From Deltaproteobacteria bacterium (lineage in GTDB: Bacteria > Desulfobacterota > Desulfarculia > Adiutricales > Adiutricaceae), in the NCBI GenBank assembly GCA_031264185.1, contig JAISEL010000098.1, positions 1 through 60,917 on the forward strand: a stretch of 60,917 nt of DNA, in the 5' to 3' direction. The translations under genes and the position numbers were made by a program. Position 1 is the first letter of the stretch; each line of letters opens with the position of its first letter. Below the pieces are notes generated by a model that did not search any database, was not told the origin of the DNA, and saw only the letters and a program-made list of their open reading frames with translations. Positions 44,078 through 53,829 of this stretch are shown one piece after another.

Positions 44078-45362
44078 GGGATTGTAACTAAATAATCTGG
44101 GCAAGTTTACGAATTCATGCTGTACTGAACAGGTGAAAAACATTAATGAAGCAGCGCTGAAAAACCGCATAGAGATCGTTTTGCCTACACTATAAACGAA
44201 TACCAACGCAGAAGATATTTATCGGCGGAAGCAAAAAGTATAGGCTATGGCGGCATCAGTACAGTGAGCCGATTGTCAGGTGTATCTCGTCAAACGCTGA
44301 CGGAGGGCGTGAAAGAACTCAAGAACACGAATGCGGAACCGATGAAACAGGGCAGAAGCCGAAGGCCGGGTGGAGGACGCAGGCCGATTCGGGAAACGCA
44401 GCCGGGGATTCTTGAAGCGTTGTCCGAACCTGTAGGCACTCACCCCAAGGGTGATCCGGCATACCTTTTGTTGTGGACCAGTAAAAGATTCCGCAATCCG
44501 GAGACTGGTCTTTTGGGAGCCGGATTTGCCGTATGCCATTGTGTTGCCGGAGAAATGCTGCGCAAATTGGGATACGGGTTGCAAGCGGACAAGAAAGCTC
44601 TCATGGCCGCACCGTTCGAGCATATTAACGGCGAAGCAAAGAAAGCGGCTGCCAAGGGCAGTCCCGTGATATCAATCGACGCCAAGAAGAAAAAGAATAC
44701 CGGCAGCTTCAAGAATAACGGCAAAACAGATCAACCGCACAAAACGCCCATTGAAGAGCTTGATTACGATTTTCCGGTGAAAGAACCTGGGAAAGCCGCG
44801 CCGTTCGGCGTGTATGACATCTTCAAAAATCGAGGATTTGTAAATGCCGGTCTGAGCGCCGGCACCGCAACGTTTGCCGTCGAATCCGTTCGTAAATGGT
44901 GGTGGTATGCGGAAGGAGTGAACAACTGCGGCGGCTCGAACATAATCATGATTACGGCCGACTGCGGCGGAAGCAGCGGATACAGGAACAGACTGTGGAA
45001 ATGGGAACTCCAAATATTTGCGGATGAAATATCCAAGGATATTCAAGTCAATCACTATCCGCCGGGAACAAGCAAGCGGAATAAGATCGAACATCGTCTG
45101 TTCGCATCTGTCACAAGGAATTGGCAAGGCATCCCACTCGTGGGCGCTGCCGTTATTGTTAACCTGATCGGCAGTACAAAAACCGAAAAAGGTCTTTCTG
45201 TTCGATGTGTTCTTGACGAAGACACATATGAAACAGGGACGGAGATATCCGACGAGCAATTAAAATCCATAAACATTCTCATAAACGATTTTCATGGAGA
45301 ATGGAATTACACCGTTAGGCCGAATAATTTACGATGTGTCAACTTTATTTAGTTACACTTCC
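44078..45362 (+). mobile_element. ISAzo13-type insertion sequence, complete
   Basis: About 1285 bp bounded by terminal inverted repeats that begin GGGATTGTAACTAAATAA on the left and (reverse complement of the right end) GGAAGTGTAACTAAATAA, 16 of 18 identical. A 3-bp direct repeat TTA lies outside both ends (44075-44077 and 45363-45365). The single gene inside is an ISAzo13-family transposase with a frameshift. The boundaries and target duplication are read directly from the sequence. Confidence 0.82.
44133..45352 (+). pseudogene. ISAzo13-family transposase, frameshifted near the 5' end
   Basis: From a GTG at 44133 the frame reads KNINEAALKNRIEIVLPTL and then TAA. In the next frame the typical N-terminal sequence resumes: NEYQRRRYLSAEAKSIGYGG, then the HTH STVSRLSGVSRQTL. 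An extra TA dinucleotide in CTATAAAC at about 44200-44205 explains the shift. The rest is intact: SIDAKKKK (first catalytic Asp), ITADCGGSSG (second), SKRNKIEHRLF (Glu) and the C-terminal FHGEWNYTV. The ORF from 44264 lacks the first 40 residues. Transposition would need frameshifting or a helper copy. Confidence 0.82.
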
Positions 45363-45365
45363 TTA

Positions 45366-46891
45366 GTCATTTTGAACATCGGTCAGGAATAATTCTGTGA
45401 ACGGTTGCTTTTTAGGCCTCATAATACCGGCTCTTTTTTAAATCATATTAAAAATGTAATATTTAAAATACTCTATTTTGGGCAGGAAAAGTGTTTATTT
45501 GTCTGCTCAGGTGGATAAAAATTACCTAGTCAAAGATAATAATTACCCAAAAAAAGGCGGGCTTTTTAGGGCCCGCCCGCTCGCCTGTTACTTTATTATA
45601 GAATGGTTCCTGAGAAGAGGCACCGTCGGGGTGGTGTGAAGTTTTTTGATTATCAAAGCAGATAATCATATTGACAGGATCTATCGGCAGATTTCCTGGA
45701 AAGAGCAACAGGCCGGACTGTGTCCGGTATTTCCCCGACTTCAGTTGCAGATTTATATAGCATATTCCGTGCCAAATTTCATGCTGCGAGTCCTCAAAGG
45801 TATTCTGGGGCCAAAAAACACCAGATACTGGATACGGAAATTAAGTCTATACCAGATAGCTGATATGGCTATGGAGGGATATTTTTTGGCCCAATACTTT
45901 ATTTACATTTTTGTCGATTTTCGGCCGCAGCGATAAAAAAAGGTCTGACTTAATGGACGCAAATTTGACAGAAAAGAGGTAGCTGTTTTTTCAGAACTGA
46001 TTTGCCGGGGAATAATTTTATCAATGCCGGTCCTGGGATAGTATTTTTGGTTCTTTAGGTCCTGACTAAGTGCCGGCACCGGACGGGGAGATAAAATTAT
46101 TTTAAATTATTTTGAAAATACATATTTTATTATTATCTTGGGATCCGGATGTTAAGGGCCGTGATATTTTTTATTATTTAGGCTAAAAAAATATTTGTCA
46201 AAAAACATAAGTTATGGAAATTATTGGGGAAAATTTTTTCTTATTTTTATTGAAAATGAATTTCAATTGTAGTAAGATCTTTTTCAGGTCGACACAGCAG
46301 ACTGTCTGAGACGCAGCCTCCCACCTGTAACCAGCCTTCAGTATGTGTTGTCCATACCGGGACCGGGTCAGAGGGCGAAATTCCTGGCTTTTCGCCTTCT
46401 GACCTTTTTGTTTCCTCTGGAAAATCGGGGGAGAGCCTGTCAAGTTCCTTGTTTCCGGTCATAATTATTTAAAAAGATCTGTAAATACCAGCCGGTTATA
46501 AACGAAATCATCGGTCCGGCTGATTTTTGTCCTGGCTAACCTCTTTGCTTCTCATCTAAAATTTCCTGACCTTAAAAAAAATTTTAACTTGATCTTTCTT
46601 TTTTAGAGCTTTTAGTTTAAAATGACCATAAAGCCGAGGCAATTTTCTCGATCTTTATCTATATTTTAATCGGTCCTTAAAAATTGCCTGACCTGAAAGA
46701 CGGTTCATATGGTTTTTCTTTTTAGATTTTAAGCTTAAATTTCATTAAAAGAAAATTTATCTTTCCAATATCAGTCGCTAGAACGGCTTAAACGATCAGG
46801 CTGTTAGCTGTAAAAAATATAAATATTAAGTATAGTATCAATAAACAGTAAAAATCTGATGAATTTTAAGAGCGCTTTTTTCGGAGGCTCT
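45366..46891. other. Long intergenic region
   Basis: About 1.5 kb. A hairpin at 45550-45577 is described separately. Small frames at 45646-45936 (plus) and 46198-46462 (minus) have no ribosome-binding site or family signature. Two related T-rich segments (about 46555-46630 and 46678-46750), each starting with CCTGACC and followed by a CTTTTTAGA-like run, lie in tandem before the zinc-ribbon genes and may be duplicated promoter regions. Confidence 0.4.
45550..45577 (-). terminator. Terminator-like hairpin facing the minus strand
   Basis: A 7-bp stem GGCGGGC (45556-45562) with GCCCGCC (45571-45577) and an eight-base loop. On the minus strand it is followed by a run of six or seven U residues. 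There is no clear minus-strand gene upstream, so it may be the relic of one, or may shield the insertion sequence from read-through. Confidence 0.5.
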
Positions 46892-47107
46892 ATGCTTTGT
46901 CCCAAATGCGGCTTTAACAGTTTTGAATACAACACCAATTGTCCCAAATGCCGCAAAGATCTTCGTTCGGTCCGCAAACAACTTTCAATAACAGCCACCA
47001 AGCCAGGGGCGGTAAATTTTTTTTCCTTACTGGGCCCGGCTGACGAAATGTTGAATCAGACCATAAGGCCTTCCGCTCTGCCGGACAATCAAAGGTCAGG
47101 TCTTTGA
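46892..47107 (+). CDS. Short zinc-ribbon protein (paralogue 1)
   Basis: A 71-residue protein starting at the ATG 4 bp after GGAGG (longer frame rejected). It opens MLCPKCGFNSFEYNTNCPKC, a two-CxxC zinc ribbon, followed by a basic linker and a hydrophobic VNFFSLLGPADE segment, then stops. The first 55 residues match the N-terminus of the larger protein encoded next, and even the ribosome-binding region (GGAGGCTCTATG) is the same, so the two arose by tandem duplication. It lacks the long acidic tail. Function unknown. Confidence 0.75.
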   Translation: MLCPKCGFNSFEYNTNCPKCRKDLRSVRKQLSITATKPGAVNFFSLLGPADEMLNQTIRPSALPDNQRSGL

Positions 47108-47166
47108 AAAAGTTTTTTGCCCCCTAAACCCGGTACCGGTCTGGGATAAGATAATCTGGAGGCTCT

Positions 47167-48369
47167 ATGCTCTGCCCCAAGTGTGGCTACAACAGTTTTG
47201 AATATAACACCAGCTGTCCCAAATGCCGCAAGGATTTAAATCCCATCAGGCGGCAGCTGTCCCTGACTTGTACCCCGCCGGGTCAGGTGGATTTTTTTGC
47301 TATATTAGGTGATACGGGCGGACCGAACCTGATCGCTGATATGCAGACTGTGAGTTCATCCGGACCTGCGGCTCAGGCCCCTCCGCCTGATCCTTACCGG
47401 ACTATGCCGCCGGATTTTGAGGAATCTCCGGCTCTGGCGGCCGAAATGCCCAGAGCGCCTCAGGACTTTCCGCCGGATTTACCTCCTCCTCTGGTTGCTC
47501 CTCCTCCGCCTCAGGCTGTTTCTCCTGCGCCGCCAACACCCCCTCCGCTTCCGGTAGCGCCTCCGCCGCTGGCTCCGCCCGCCGCTCCGCCTCAGGCGGT
47601 TTTTCCGGCTCCTATGGCGGAACAGGATTTGGATATTGCCAGTTTGGTGGCCGAACCGGCGGTGGAAGATGCGGTCGGGGGCACAATAACTCCGGTTGAT
47701 ATTGATATTTATGAAGACGAGACCCCGGTGACTCCGGTTACGGTCGAACCCCAGGCCGTGGAGGTCATGCCCGATGCGGTTGAGGTGGTGCCGGAAATAG
47801 AGCCGGATGCGGCCGAAATAGGGTCAGAAGCCTTGGAGGTTGAACCTGATTTTATGGAAGTGGTCGGCGAATCGGCGGTGCCGCCGGTTATGCCGCCCCA
47901 GCCTCAAGTCCAGGCTCCGTCTCAGCCTGCGGCTGCAGCCCAAGAGCCGGATTTTGGAGATTTTTTGGACGACGATCTTTTTGCCGAGCCTGCGGAGGCC
48001 CAAAGACCGGATGCCCGGGTTCCGCCGGCTGCGCCTCAACCTCAGATGCTGAAGATGGAAGCCCCGGAGTCCAATACTTCTATTAAGAAGATCAGGGAAA
48101 CCTTAGCTAAGACCGGCGATCTGCCGCCTACCTCGCCTGTGCCGACTCCGGCCGAAACGTTTATGGTCCAGCCCAGTACTCTGGATGTTCTGGATGACCT
48201 GGAAGACGGCACCCACACTATAGCCGCGCCCGACAGTCCTGATTCCGAAGGCCTGGACGTGAATTTGGACGATGATTTCGATTTGGACGCCCCGGACGAC
48301 GGGTTAGAGAGCGATTTGAACGATGAAGTGGAATTGGAAGGTCTGGACGATTTAGATGACGATGACTGA
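47167..48369 (+). CDS. Zinc-ribbon protein with long Pro-rich/acidic tail (paralogue 2)
   Basis: A 400-residue protein. Residues 1-20 form a zinc ribbon with CPKC twice; up to residue 50 it matches the preceding short paralogue (VDFFAILGD). Residues about 65-160 are Pro/Ala-rich (APPPPQAVSPAPPTPPPLP), 160-300 Glu/Val/Ala/Pro-rich, and 330-400 strongly acidic (LDVNLDDDFDLDAPDDG). The tail is low-complexity and surely disordered. Zinc ribbon plus disordered tail resembles regulators or gliding-type adaptor proteins of deltaproteobacteria, but no function is established. Its end overlaps pyrF by 14 bp, linking its expression to pyrimidine synthesis. Confidence 0.8.
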   Translation: MLCPKCGYNSFEYNTSCPKCRKDLNPIRRQLSLTCTPPGQVDFFAILGDTGGPNLIADMQTVSSSGPAAQAPPPDPYRTMPPDFEESPALAAEMPRAPQDFPPDLPPPLVAPPPPQAVSPAPPTPPPLPVAPPPLAPPAAPPQAVFPAPMAEQDLDIASLVAEPAVEDAVGGTITPVDIDIYEDETPVTPVTVEPQAVEVMPDAVEVVPEIEPDAAEIGSEALEVEPDFMEVVGESAVPPVMPPQPQVQAPSQPAAAAQEPDFGDFLDDDLFAEPAEAQRPDARVPPAAPQPQMLKMEAPESNTSIKKIRETLAKTGDLPPTSPVPTPAETFMVQPSTLDVLDDLEDGTHTIAAPDSPDSEGLDVNLDDDFDLDAPDDGLESDLNDEVELEGLDDLDDDD

Positions 48370-49102
48370 TGCTTGGGATTTGGCGGCCGTTAAATATAAA
48401 CTGGCTTTCCCCCTGGATGTGCAAACCAGCTCCGAGGCTCTGGACTGGGTTCGGGAGCTGGCTGATTTAGTCGGTTGGTTTAAGGTTGGGTTGGAACTTT
48501 TTATAGCCGAAGGTCCTTCTTTAATTTCCGAACTCAAAAAATTTGCCCCTGAAGCTAAAATCTTTTTGGATTTAAAACTCCACGATATTCCTGCCACCAT
48601 AGCCGGGGCAGTCAGATCGGCCGAGGCCTGGGGAGTTTCGCTTTTATCGGTTCACGCCCAGGGCGGCCGGGAGATGATGAGAAAGGCGTCCGAAGCCGCC
48701 CAAAAGGTCCGTCTTTTGGCGGTCACTGTCTTAACCAGCCTTAACCCGGAGGAAGATTTTCCGGAACTTAGGCCAAAATATACGGTTCCGGGCGCTTATG
48801 CCGTAAGTCTGGCCAAAAGAGCCCGGGAAGCCGGAGTGGGCGGCCTGGTGGCCTCGCCTTTGGAAATAAAGGCCTTAAGAAAAGAACTGGGTCCGGATGT
48901 CTTTTTATTGATTCCGGGCATCAGGCCCAAGTGGTCCGAAGTTTCTTCTGATGATCAAAAAAGGGTCGGTACGCCCAGTGAGGCCATTCAAGACGGCGCC
49001 GATCTTTTAGTTATCGGCCGGCCTATCAGACAGGCGCCGGATCCCCGGAAAGCCGCTCTGGCTTCCTTGAAGGAGATTTTTGAGGCAATTTCTAATCACT
49101 AA
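48356..49102 (+). CDS. pyrF: Orotidine 5'-phosphate decarboxylase
   Basis: A 248-residue enzyme that converts OMP to UMP, the last step of UMP synthesis. The signature LDLKLHDIPATIAGAV contains the catalytic Asp-Lys-x-x-Asp array (DxKxxD), with FKVGLELF before it and IPGIRPKW and LVIGRPIRQA at the phosphate-binding end. This is the bacterial type 1 form of normal length. An alternative ATG 6 bp downstream is possible. It overlaps the acidic zinc-ribbon gene. Confidence 0.96.
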   Translation: MTMTDAWDLAAVKYKLAFPLDVQTSSEALDWVRELADLVGWFKVGLELFIAEGPSLISELKKFAPEAKIFLDLKLHDIPATIAGAVRSAEAWGVSLLSVHAQGGREMMRKASEAAQKVRLLAVTVLTSLNPEEDFPELRPKYTVPGAYAVSLAKRAREAGVGGLVASPLEIKALRKELGPDVFLLIPGIRPKWSEVSSDDQKRVGTPSEAIQDGADLLVIGRPIRQAPDPRKAALASLKEIFEAISNH

Positions 49103-49178
49103 AGCCCTTTGAGCCTTTTGGCCCTGATTCCTGCCTCTGGGAACTGGACTTTTTTAGTTTAATAAAGCGGAGATTGCC

Positions 49179-51728
49179 TTGAAATTTCGTAACTGGCCGG
49201 AGTTGGCCGAAGAACTTCTGGATATTGAACATCCGGCCCGCTATCTGGGGGCAGAACACGGAGCCGTACCTGGCAATGAGCCGGACGAGCGGGGGTTTAT
49301 TTTAACTTGCGCTTTAGCCTTCCCCGAGGTCTACGAAATAGCTCACTGCCATCTGGGCCACAAGATCCTCTACCATCTTTTTAATCACCAAAGGGGCTTT
49401 TCGGCCGAAAGAGTCTATGCCCCATGGGTTGATTATGAAGAGCGCTTAAAAAAAGCCGGCCGGGCTTTAAGAAGCCTGGAAAATAAAAGACCCCTTAATG
49501 ATTTTCATGTAGTGGGCTTTTCTCTCCAGTATGAGCTGTCCTATACCAATATTTTAAATATGCTTTCTTTGGGGGGCATCAATCCATTAAGAGCCCAAAG
49601 AGACGAGGACGCGCCGTTAATTGTGGCCGGCGGTCCGGGGGCGGCCAATCCGGAAGGTCTGGCCGATTTTTTTGACCTGTTTTTTTTAGGTGAAGCCGAA
49701 GATACTTGGCTGGGTGATTTTACAATCATTAAAGACTGGGCATTTCGGAAAGAGCCGAAAAAGGAGCTTTTTGACCGACTGGCCGGACGGCCCGGGATCT
49801 ATATTCCTTCCCTGTTTGAACCCCAGTATGAAAATGACAAATTTACCGGCTTAGAGTGTTTGAAGCCCGGTTACAGCCGGGTTTCCAGAGCTGCAGTCAG
49901 GGATCTGACCGGAGCGCCTTTTCCTCTTTGCCAAATCTCACCGTGGCTGAAACCCGTCCATAACCGGGTGGTGGTGGAAATTGCCAGAGGCTGCAGCCGG
50001 GGCTGCCGTTTTTGCCAGGCCGGCTATATTTACCGTCCGGTCAGGGAAAGAGAGCAAAATAAGGTTCTTGAACTGACCCGGGAAAATTTAACAGCCACCG
50101 GCTATGATGAGGCGGCTTTTCTGTCTCTTTCAGCCGGAGACCATACCCAGATTGAAAGTTTAGTCAGTTCTTTTATGAACACGTGGTCTGACTCGGAAGT
50201 GGCTTTGTCTCTGCCGTCGCTTCGGGTGAAAAGCCTGTCGCAAAATTTGGCCGGAGAAATTGCCAGGGTCAGGAAAACCGGCTTTACCATCGCTCCGGAA
50301 GCGGCTACGGCCAGGCTTCGGGCGGTCATAAATAAAGACTTGACCGAAGACGATCTGCTGGCGGCCTGCACGGCTGCATTTTCTTACGGCTGGCGGACCC
50401 TTAAGCTTTATTTTTTAACCGGTCTGCCCACGGAAACGGAAGAAGATCTGATCGCCTTAGGCCAGCTGGCCGGTAAAGTAAAAAAATTAAGCCGGGCCAG
50501 AATAAATGTCTCCGTGGCCACGTTTGTTCCCAAAGCCCATACCCCTTTCCAGTGGCAGGCGGCTTCCAATTTTTCTGATATTGACGGACGCTTTAAGGTT
50601 TTCGGGCCTTTTTTTAAAAAAACCGGTCTTGACCTCAAGTACAGTTCGCCCGAGGCTTCGGTTTTAGAGGGCATCCTGGCCAGAGGGGACCGCAGGCTGG
50701 GCCGGGTCTTTTACGAGGTCTTCCTGAAAGGGGCCCGTTTTGAGGCTTGGAACGAACGCCTTAATTTCAGCCTGTGGCAAGAGGCTTTGGCGTATTTTGG
50801 CCGTCAGATTCCCGAACTTCTGGCCGAAAGAGATCCGGCGGCCCCGCTGCCGTGGGATCATCTGGGGCCTTTTGTCAGCCGGGAGTTTTTACAAAGGGAG
50901 CTTAATAAAGCTCAAAGGGCCGAAACAACTCCCGACTGCCGGACGGGCGGCTGTCAGAACTGCGGGGCCTGTGACGGAGTCAGCCCCAGTTTGGCCGAGC
51001 CAGGGCACGTTCAGCCGGACCGGGGAATTTCCGAAGTCAAAGATCAAGGAGACCGAAAGCCAGGGACCGGCCCGAAAAACCGCCGTAACCTCAAATCGGC
51101 TCCTGGCGGCCAGCCTCCGGAAACGTTCCGTTACCTGGCCGAGTTTTCCAAAACCGGGCCCATGGCCCTTTTAGGGCACCTGGAAATGGTGGAGGTGATT
51201 AAAAGATGTATCCGCCGGTCCGGGCTCCCTATGGCCTTCAGTCAGGGTTTTCACCCTCAGATGAAACTTGGTTTTCTGACCGCCCCGCCTCTGGGCATGG
51301 AGAGCCTAAGTGAACTAATGATCGTCACCCTAAAAGAACCAAGATCCCCTGAAACCGTTAGATTAAGCCTTATTCTGCCTCCAGGTCTGGATATATTGAA
51401 AGTCTATAGCCTGCCAAAAGGGGCTCCTAAACTTAAAATTGGCTCCATTTCCTACCAAATAGAGTCGGACTATAGTATTTGGACGAGTCAACCTCTTCAC
51501 CCGGCCGCATTATTAAGTTATACTGATAAACAGGGGAGGATTCGGGTCTTTGACTTGGCAAAATTTATTCAGGTCTCGGAAGTATTAGATCCCTGTCAGT
51601 TGAAACTGACTATTTTATACAGTCCCGAGGGCAGTCCCCGTCCTCTGGCAGCAGCCCGGGCCCTGTACGGTCTGGGAGATGAGGTCAGGTTGAGGGTCAA
51701 AAAAACGGCCACCGTTCTGGCGGCCTAG
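49179..51728 (+). CDS. Radical SAM protein (TIGR03960 type) fused to DUF2344
   Basis: An 849-residue protein with a TTG start behind GGAG. Residues about 1-240 form a B12-binding-like domain. The radical SAM core follows, with CSRGCRFC (CxxxCxxC) for the 4Fe-4S cluster, then LSAGDHTQIESL, APEAATARLRAVINK and LYFLTGLPTETEEDL. A linker with CRTGGCQNCGACDG (about 585-600) adds another cysteine cluster. The last 200 residues are DUF2344 (FSKTGPMALLGHLEMVEV, FSQGFHPQMKLGF). The two parts are separate genes in many bacteria, usually beside RNase E/G, as here (rng starts 14 bp later). The substrate is unknown; a role tied to RNA metabolism is inferred from this context. Confidence 0.9.
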   Translation: MKFRNWPELAEELLDIEHPARYLGAEHGAVPGNEPDERGFILTCALAFPEVYEIAHCHLGHKILYHLFNHQRGFSAERVYAPWVDYEERLKKAGRALRSLENKRPLNDFHVVGFSLQYELSYTNILNMLSLGGINPLRAQRDEDAPLIVAGGPGAANPEGLADFFDLFFLGEAEDTWLGDFTIIKDWAFRKEPKKELFDRLAGRPGIYIPSLFEPQYENDKFTGLECLKPGYSRVSRAAVRDLTGAPFPLCQISPWLKPVHNRVVVEIARGCSRGCRFCQAGYIYRPVREREQNKVLELTRENLTATGYDEAAFLSLSAGDHTQIESLVSSFMNTWSDSEVALSLPSLRVKSLSQNLAGEIARVRKTGFTIAPEAATARLRAVINKDLTEDDLLAACTAAFSYGWRTLKLYFLTGLPTETEEDLIALGQLAGKVKKLSRARINVSVATFVPKAHTPFQWQAASNFSDIDGRFKVFGPFFKKTGLDLKYSSPEASVLEGILARGDRRLGRVFYEVFLKGARFEAWNERLNFSLWQEALAYFGRQIPELLAERDPAAPLPWDHLGPFVSREFLQRELNKAQRAETTPDCRTGGCQNCGACDGVSPSLAEPGHVQPDRGISEVKDQGDRKPGTGPKNRRNLKSAPGGQPPETFRYLAEFSKTGPMALLGHLEMVEVIKRCIRRSGLPMAFSQGFHPQMKLGFLTAPPLGMESLSELMIVTLKEPRSPETVRLSLILPPGLDILKVYSLPKGAPKLKIGSISYQIESDYSIWTSQPLHPAALLSYTDKQGRIRVFDLAKFIQVSEVLDPCQLKLTILYSPEGSPRPLAAARALYGLGDEVRLRVKKTATVLAA

Positions 51729-51742
51729 CTCAATAGGTCACT

Positions 51743-53326
51743 ATGCCGTCAGATTTGCTCATTAATTACCGGCCGTATGAGACCCGCATCGCCCTGGTGG
51801 AAAACGGGGTTTTGGTGGAGTTTCAGCTGGAGAGAGGGGCCAGGGGTGCCGGACTTCTGGGCAATATCTATTTGGGGCGGATTTTAAGGGTCCTGCCGGG
51901 TCTCCAGTCCGCTTTTGTGGATATTGGCCTGGAGAAAGCGGCTTTTTTGTACGTGGACGATATATGCGGCAGTGAAAGGGAGTTCAGCCGCCTTTTGGGT
52001 CAGGCCACGGTGACCGAAGATGACCCGCCCGAGGTTCTGGCCACTCCGGATAAGCTGGAAAAGCTGGATAAGCTGGAAGAATTATCGGAGGCGGAAAGCC
52101 CTACCGTTCCCATTGAGTCTTTACTGACCGAAGGGCAGGAGATCATGGTTCAGGTTTCCAAAGAGCCCATCGGCCAGAAAGGGGCCCGGGTCACGACCCA
52201 TATTTCTCTGCCGGGCCGCCGATTAGTATTTATGTCCATGATATCTCATCTGGGGGTCAGCCGGAGAATTGAAGACGAAAACGAAAGGAAGAGACTCAGG
52301 GATATTCTGGACTTTATCCGCGGCGGCCACGGCTTCATTGCCCGGACCGCCGCCGAGGGCGCCACGGAATATGAGATAAAAGCCGAGGCCAGTTTTCTGA
52401 TCCAGTTGTGGCAGAAAATCCTGTCCGAGGCCGAGAAAACCAGGGCGCCGGCTCTTATTCACCTGGAACTGGATGCCACCTTAAAAGCCGTCCGGGATAT
52501 CTTTACCGACCAGGTGGAAAGGCTTATATTGGACGACCCTGGCCAGTTTGAGAAGGTCAAACAGTTTTTAACGGCTTTTGTGCCGGTTAAGGCCCCGGCT
52601 TTGAGCCTGTACGAAGGAGAAGAACCTCTGTTTTCGGCCTACGATGTGGAGGCTGATTTAGCCCGGGCCTTAAGCCGTAAAGTCTGGCTTAAAAGCGGCG
52701 GCTATGTGGTCATTGATTCCACCGAGGCCCTGACGGTCATTGACGTAAATACCGGCCGCTACGTCGGTCACTATAATTTTGAGGAAACCATCCTCAAGAC
52801 CAATCTAGAAGCAGTCCGGGAGATTGCCTACCAGCTGCGCTTGAGGAACATAGGGGGGTTAATAGTTATTGACTTCATTGATATGGAAAAGGAAGTCAAC
52901 CGCGAACGGGTCTTTTCGGCTTTAAAGGAGTTTTTAAGGCGTGACAAAGGTAAGACCAAGATCCTGCCGATGAGCGAACTGGGTCTTATTGAAATGACCA
53001 GAAAAAGAACCCGGGAAAACATAGACCGCCTGCTTAGGGAACCCTGTTTTTACTGCCAGGGTCAGGGTTACCTTCTCTCCCGTGTTTCGGTTTTTCATCA
53101 GGCTTTTCGGGAAATGGAGATGGCGGCCTGCGATTACCCCGGACAGCCCCTGACTTTGAAAGTCCATCCTTTTATCCGGGATTTAATCTTAGATGAGGGT
53201 CGGGCGGCCCTGGAAGATTTGGAAAAACGATTAAAAAGGCCCATTACCATCAAGGCCGATGAAGCCCTTCATCTGGAAGCTCACCGGATTGAGCCCGGTG
53301 AAGTGCCCGGTCTTGAGGTCAATTAA
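51743..53326 (+). CDS. rng: Ribonuclease G (RNase E/G family)
   Basis: A 527-residue endoribonuclease. It begins directly with the S1-like region (RVLPGLQSAFVDIGLEKAAFLYV), broken by an acidic insertion (about 95-125, with LEKLDKLEEL) absent from E. coli RNase G. The catalytic DNase-I-like domain has IDVNTGRYVGH and IVIDFIDM, holding the two metal-binding aspartates, and TRKRTREN follows. The Zn-link CFYC before GQGYLLSR is intact, so a dimer or tetramer is expected. It matures rRNA and degrades mRNA. It lies 14 bp after the radical-SAM gene. Confidence 0.95.
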   Translation: MPSDLLINYRPYETRIALVENGVLVEFQLERGARGAGLLGNIYLGRILRVLPGLQSAFVDIGLEKAAFLYVDDICGSEREFSRLLGQATVTEDDPPEVLATPDKLEKLDKLEELSEAESPTVPIESLLTEGQEIMVQVSKEPIGQKGARVTTHISLPGRRLVFMSMISHLGVSRRIEDENERKRLRDILDFIRGGHGFIARTAAEGATEYEIKAEASFLIQLWQKILSEAEKTRAPALIHLELDATLKAVRDIFTDQVERLILDDPGQFEKVKQFLTAFVPVKAPALSLYEGEEPLFSAYDVEADLARALSRKVWLKSGGYVVIDSTEALTVIDVNTGRYVGHYNFEETILKTNLEAVREIAYQLRLRNIGGLIVIDFIDMEKEVNRERVFSALKEFLRRDKGKTKILPMSELGLIEMTRKRTRENIDRLLREPCFYCQGQGYLLSRVSVFHQAFREMEMAACDYPGQPLTLKVHPFIRDLILDEGRAALEDLEKRLKRPITIKADEALHLEAHRIEPGEVPGLEVN

Positions 53327-53363
53327 AGCCATCGAAAACCTGGGTACGAAGGAGATTTAGGAC

Positions 53364-53822
53364 ATGTCCGGCCGGATTAATTTTGAATTAAATAAATTAA
53401 GGCTCATTAAGAGCCTGTTTACGACTAATCCCGGCTATCACCCTCCGGCTCCGGGAGAATTGATAGCCATGGGAGTGACTTTAAGAAACGGCGGGGAGTT
53501 TTCGGTGGACGGCGGACAGGCTCATTTTGTCCAGAGCTTTAAAACTCAGGCCGCATATGAAATGCCTTTCAGTCTGGAAGTGGAGTTTGAGGCCCTGTTT
53601 GCTCTGTCAGCCCCGGTCACTCAAACCGAGCAGGAGCCGTTTTTAGTCCAGGTTTTTCCGCAGGTGATTTTCCCTTTTATGAGGGAGTACGTGGCTGAAA
53701 CGACCAGGCGGGCCGGTTTTCCGCCATTACTCATTAACCAGAGTTTTTACCCTGATTCGCCCGGGGAAGGAGGCGATGCCAATACCGGTGAGAAGGTCGT
53801 CACCAGTAAATGGATCCATTGA
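53364..53822 (+). CDS. SecB-like chaperone
   Basis: A 152-residue protein. The central and C-terminal sequence follows SecB: alternating strands (QAAYEMPFSLEVEFEALFAL), a FPQVIFPFMREYVAETTRRAGFPP helix broken here for length (residues about 100-123), and LLINQSFY, matching the LFPYAR...GGFP..L..VNF region of SecB. SecB holds preproteins unfolded for SecA or, in SecB-like antitoxin systems, partners a toxin; no toxin gene is present. The GGAG site at about 53350 supports the ATG chosen. It lies between rng and waaA, apparently in the same operon. Confidence 0.72.
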   Translation: MSGRINFELNKLRLIKSLFTTNPGYHPPAPGELIAMGVTLRNGGEFSVDGGQAHFVQSFKTQAAYEMPFSLEVEFEALFALSAPVTQTEQEPFLVQVFPQVIFPFMREYVAETTRRAGFPPLLINQSFYPDSPGEGGDANTGEKVVTSKWIH

Positions 53823-53829
53823 GGCATAA

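Noticed and set aside
45646-45936. Plus-strand 96-codon frame after the insertion sequence
   Set aside because: No ribosome-binding site or family motif. It lies in a long non-coding gap and reads like random AT-rich DNA.
53364-53822. SecB-like toxin-antitoxin chaperone system
   Set aside because: No toxin or antitoxin gene flanks it; the context is the housekeeping rng-waaA run.
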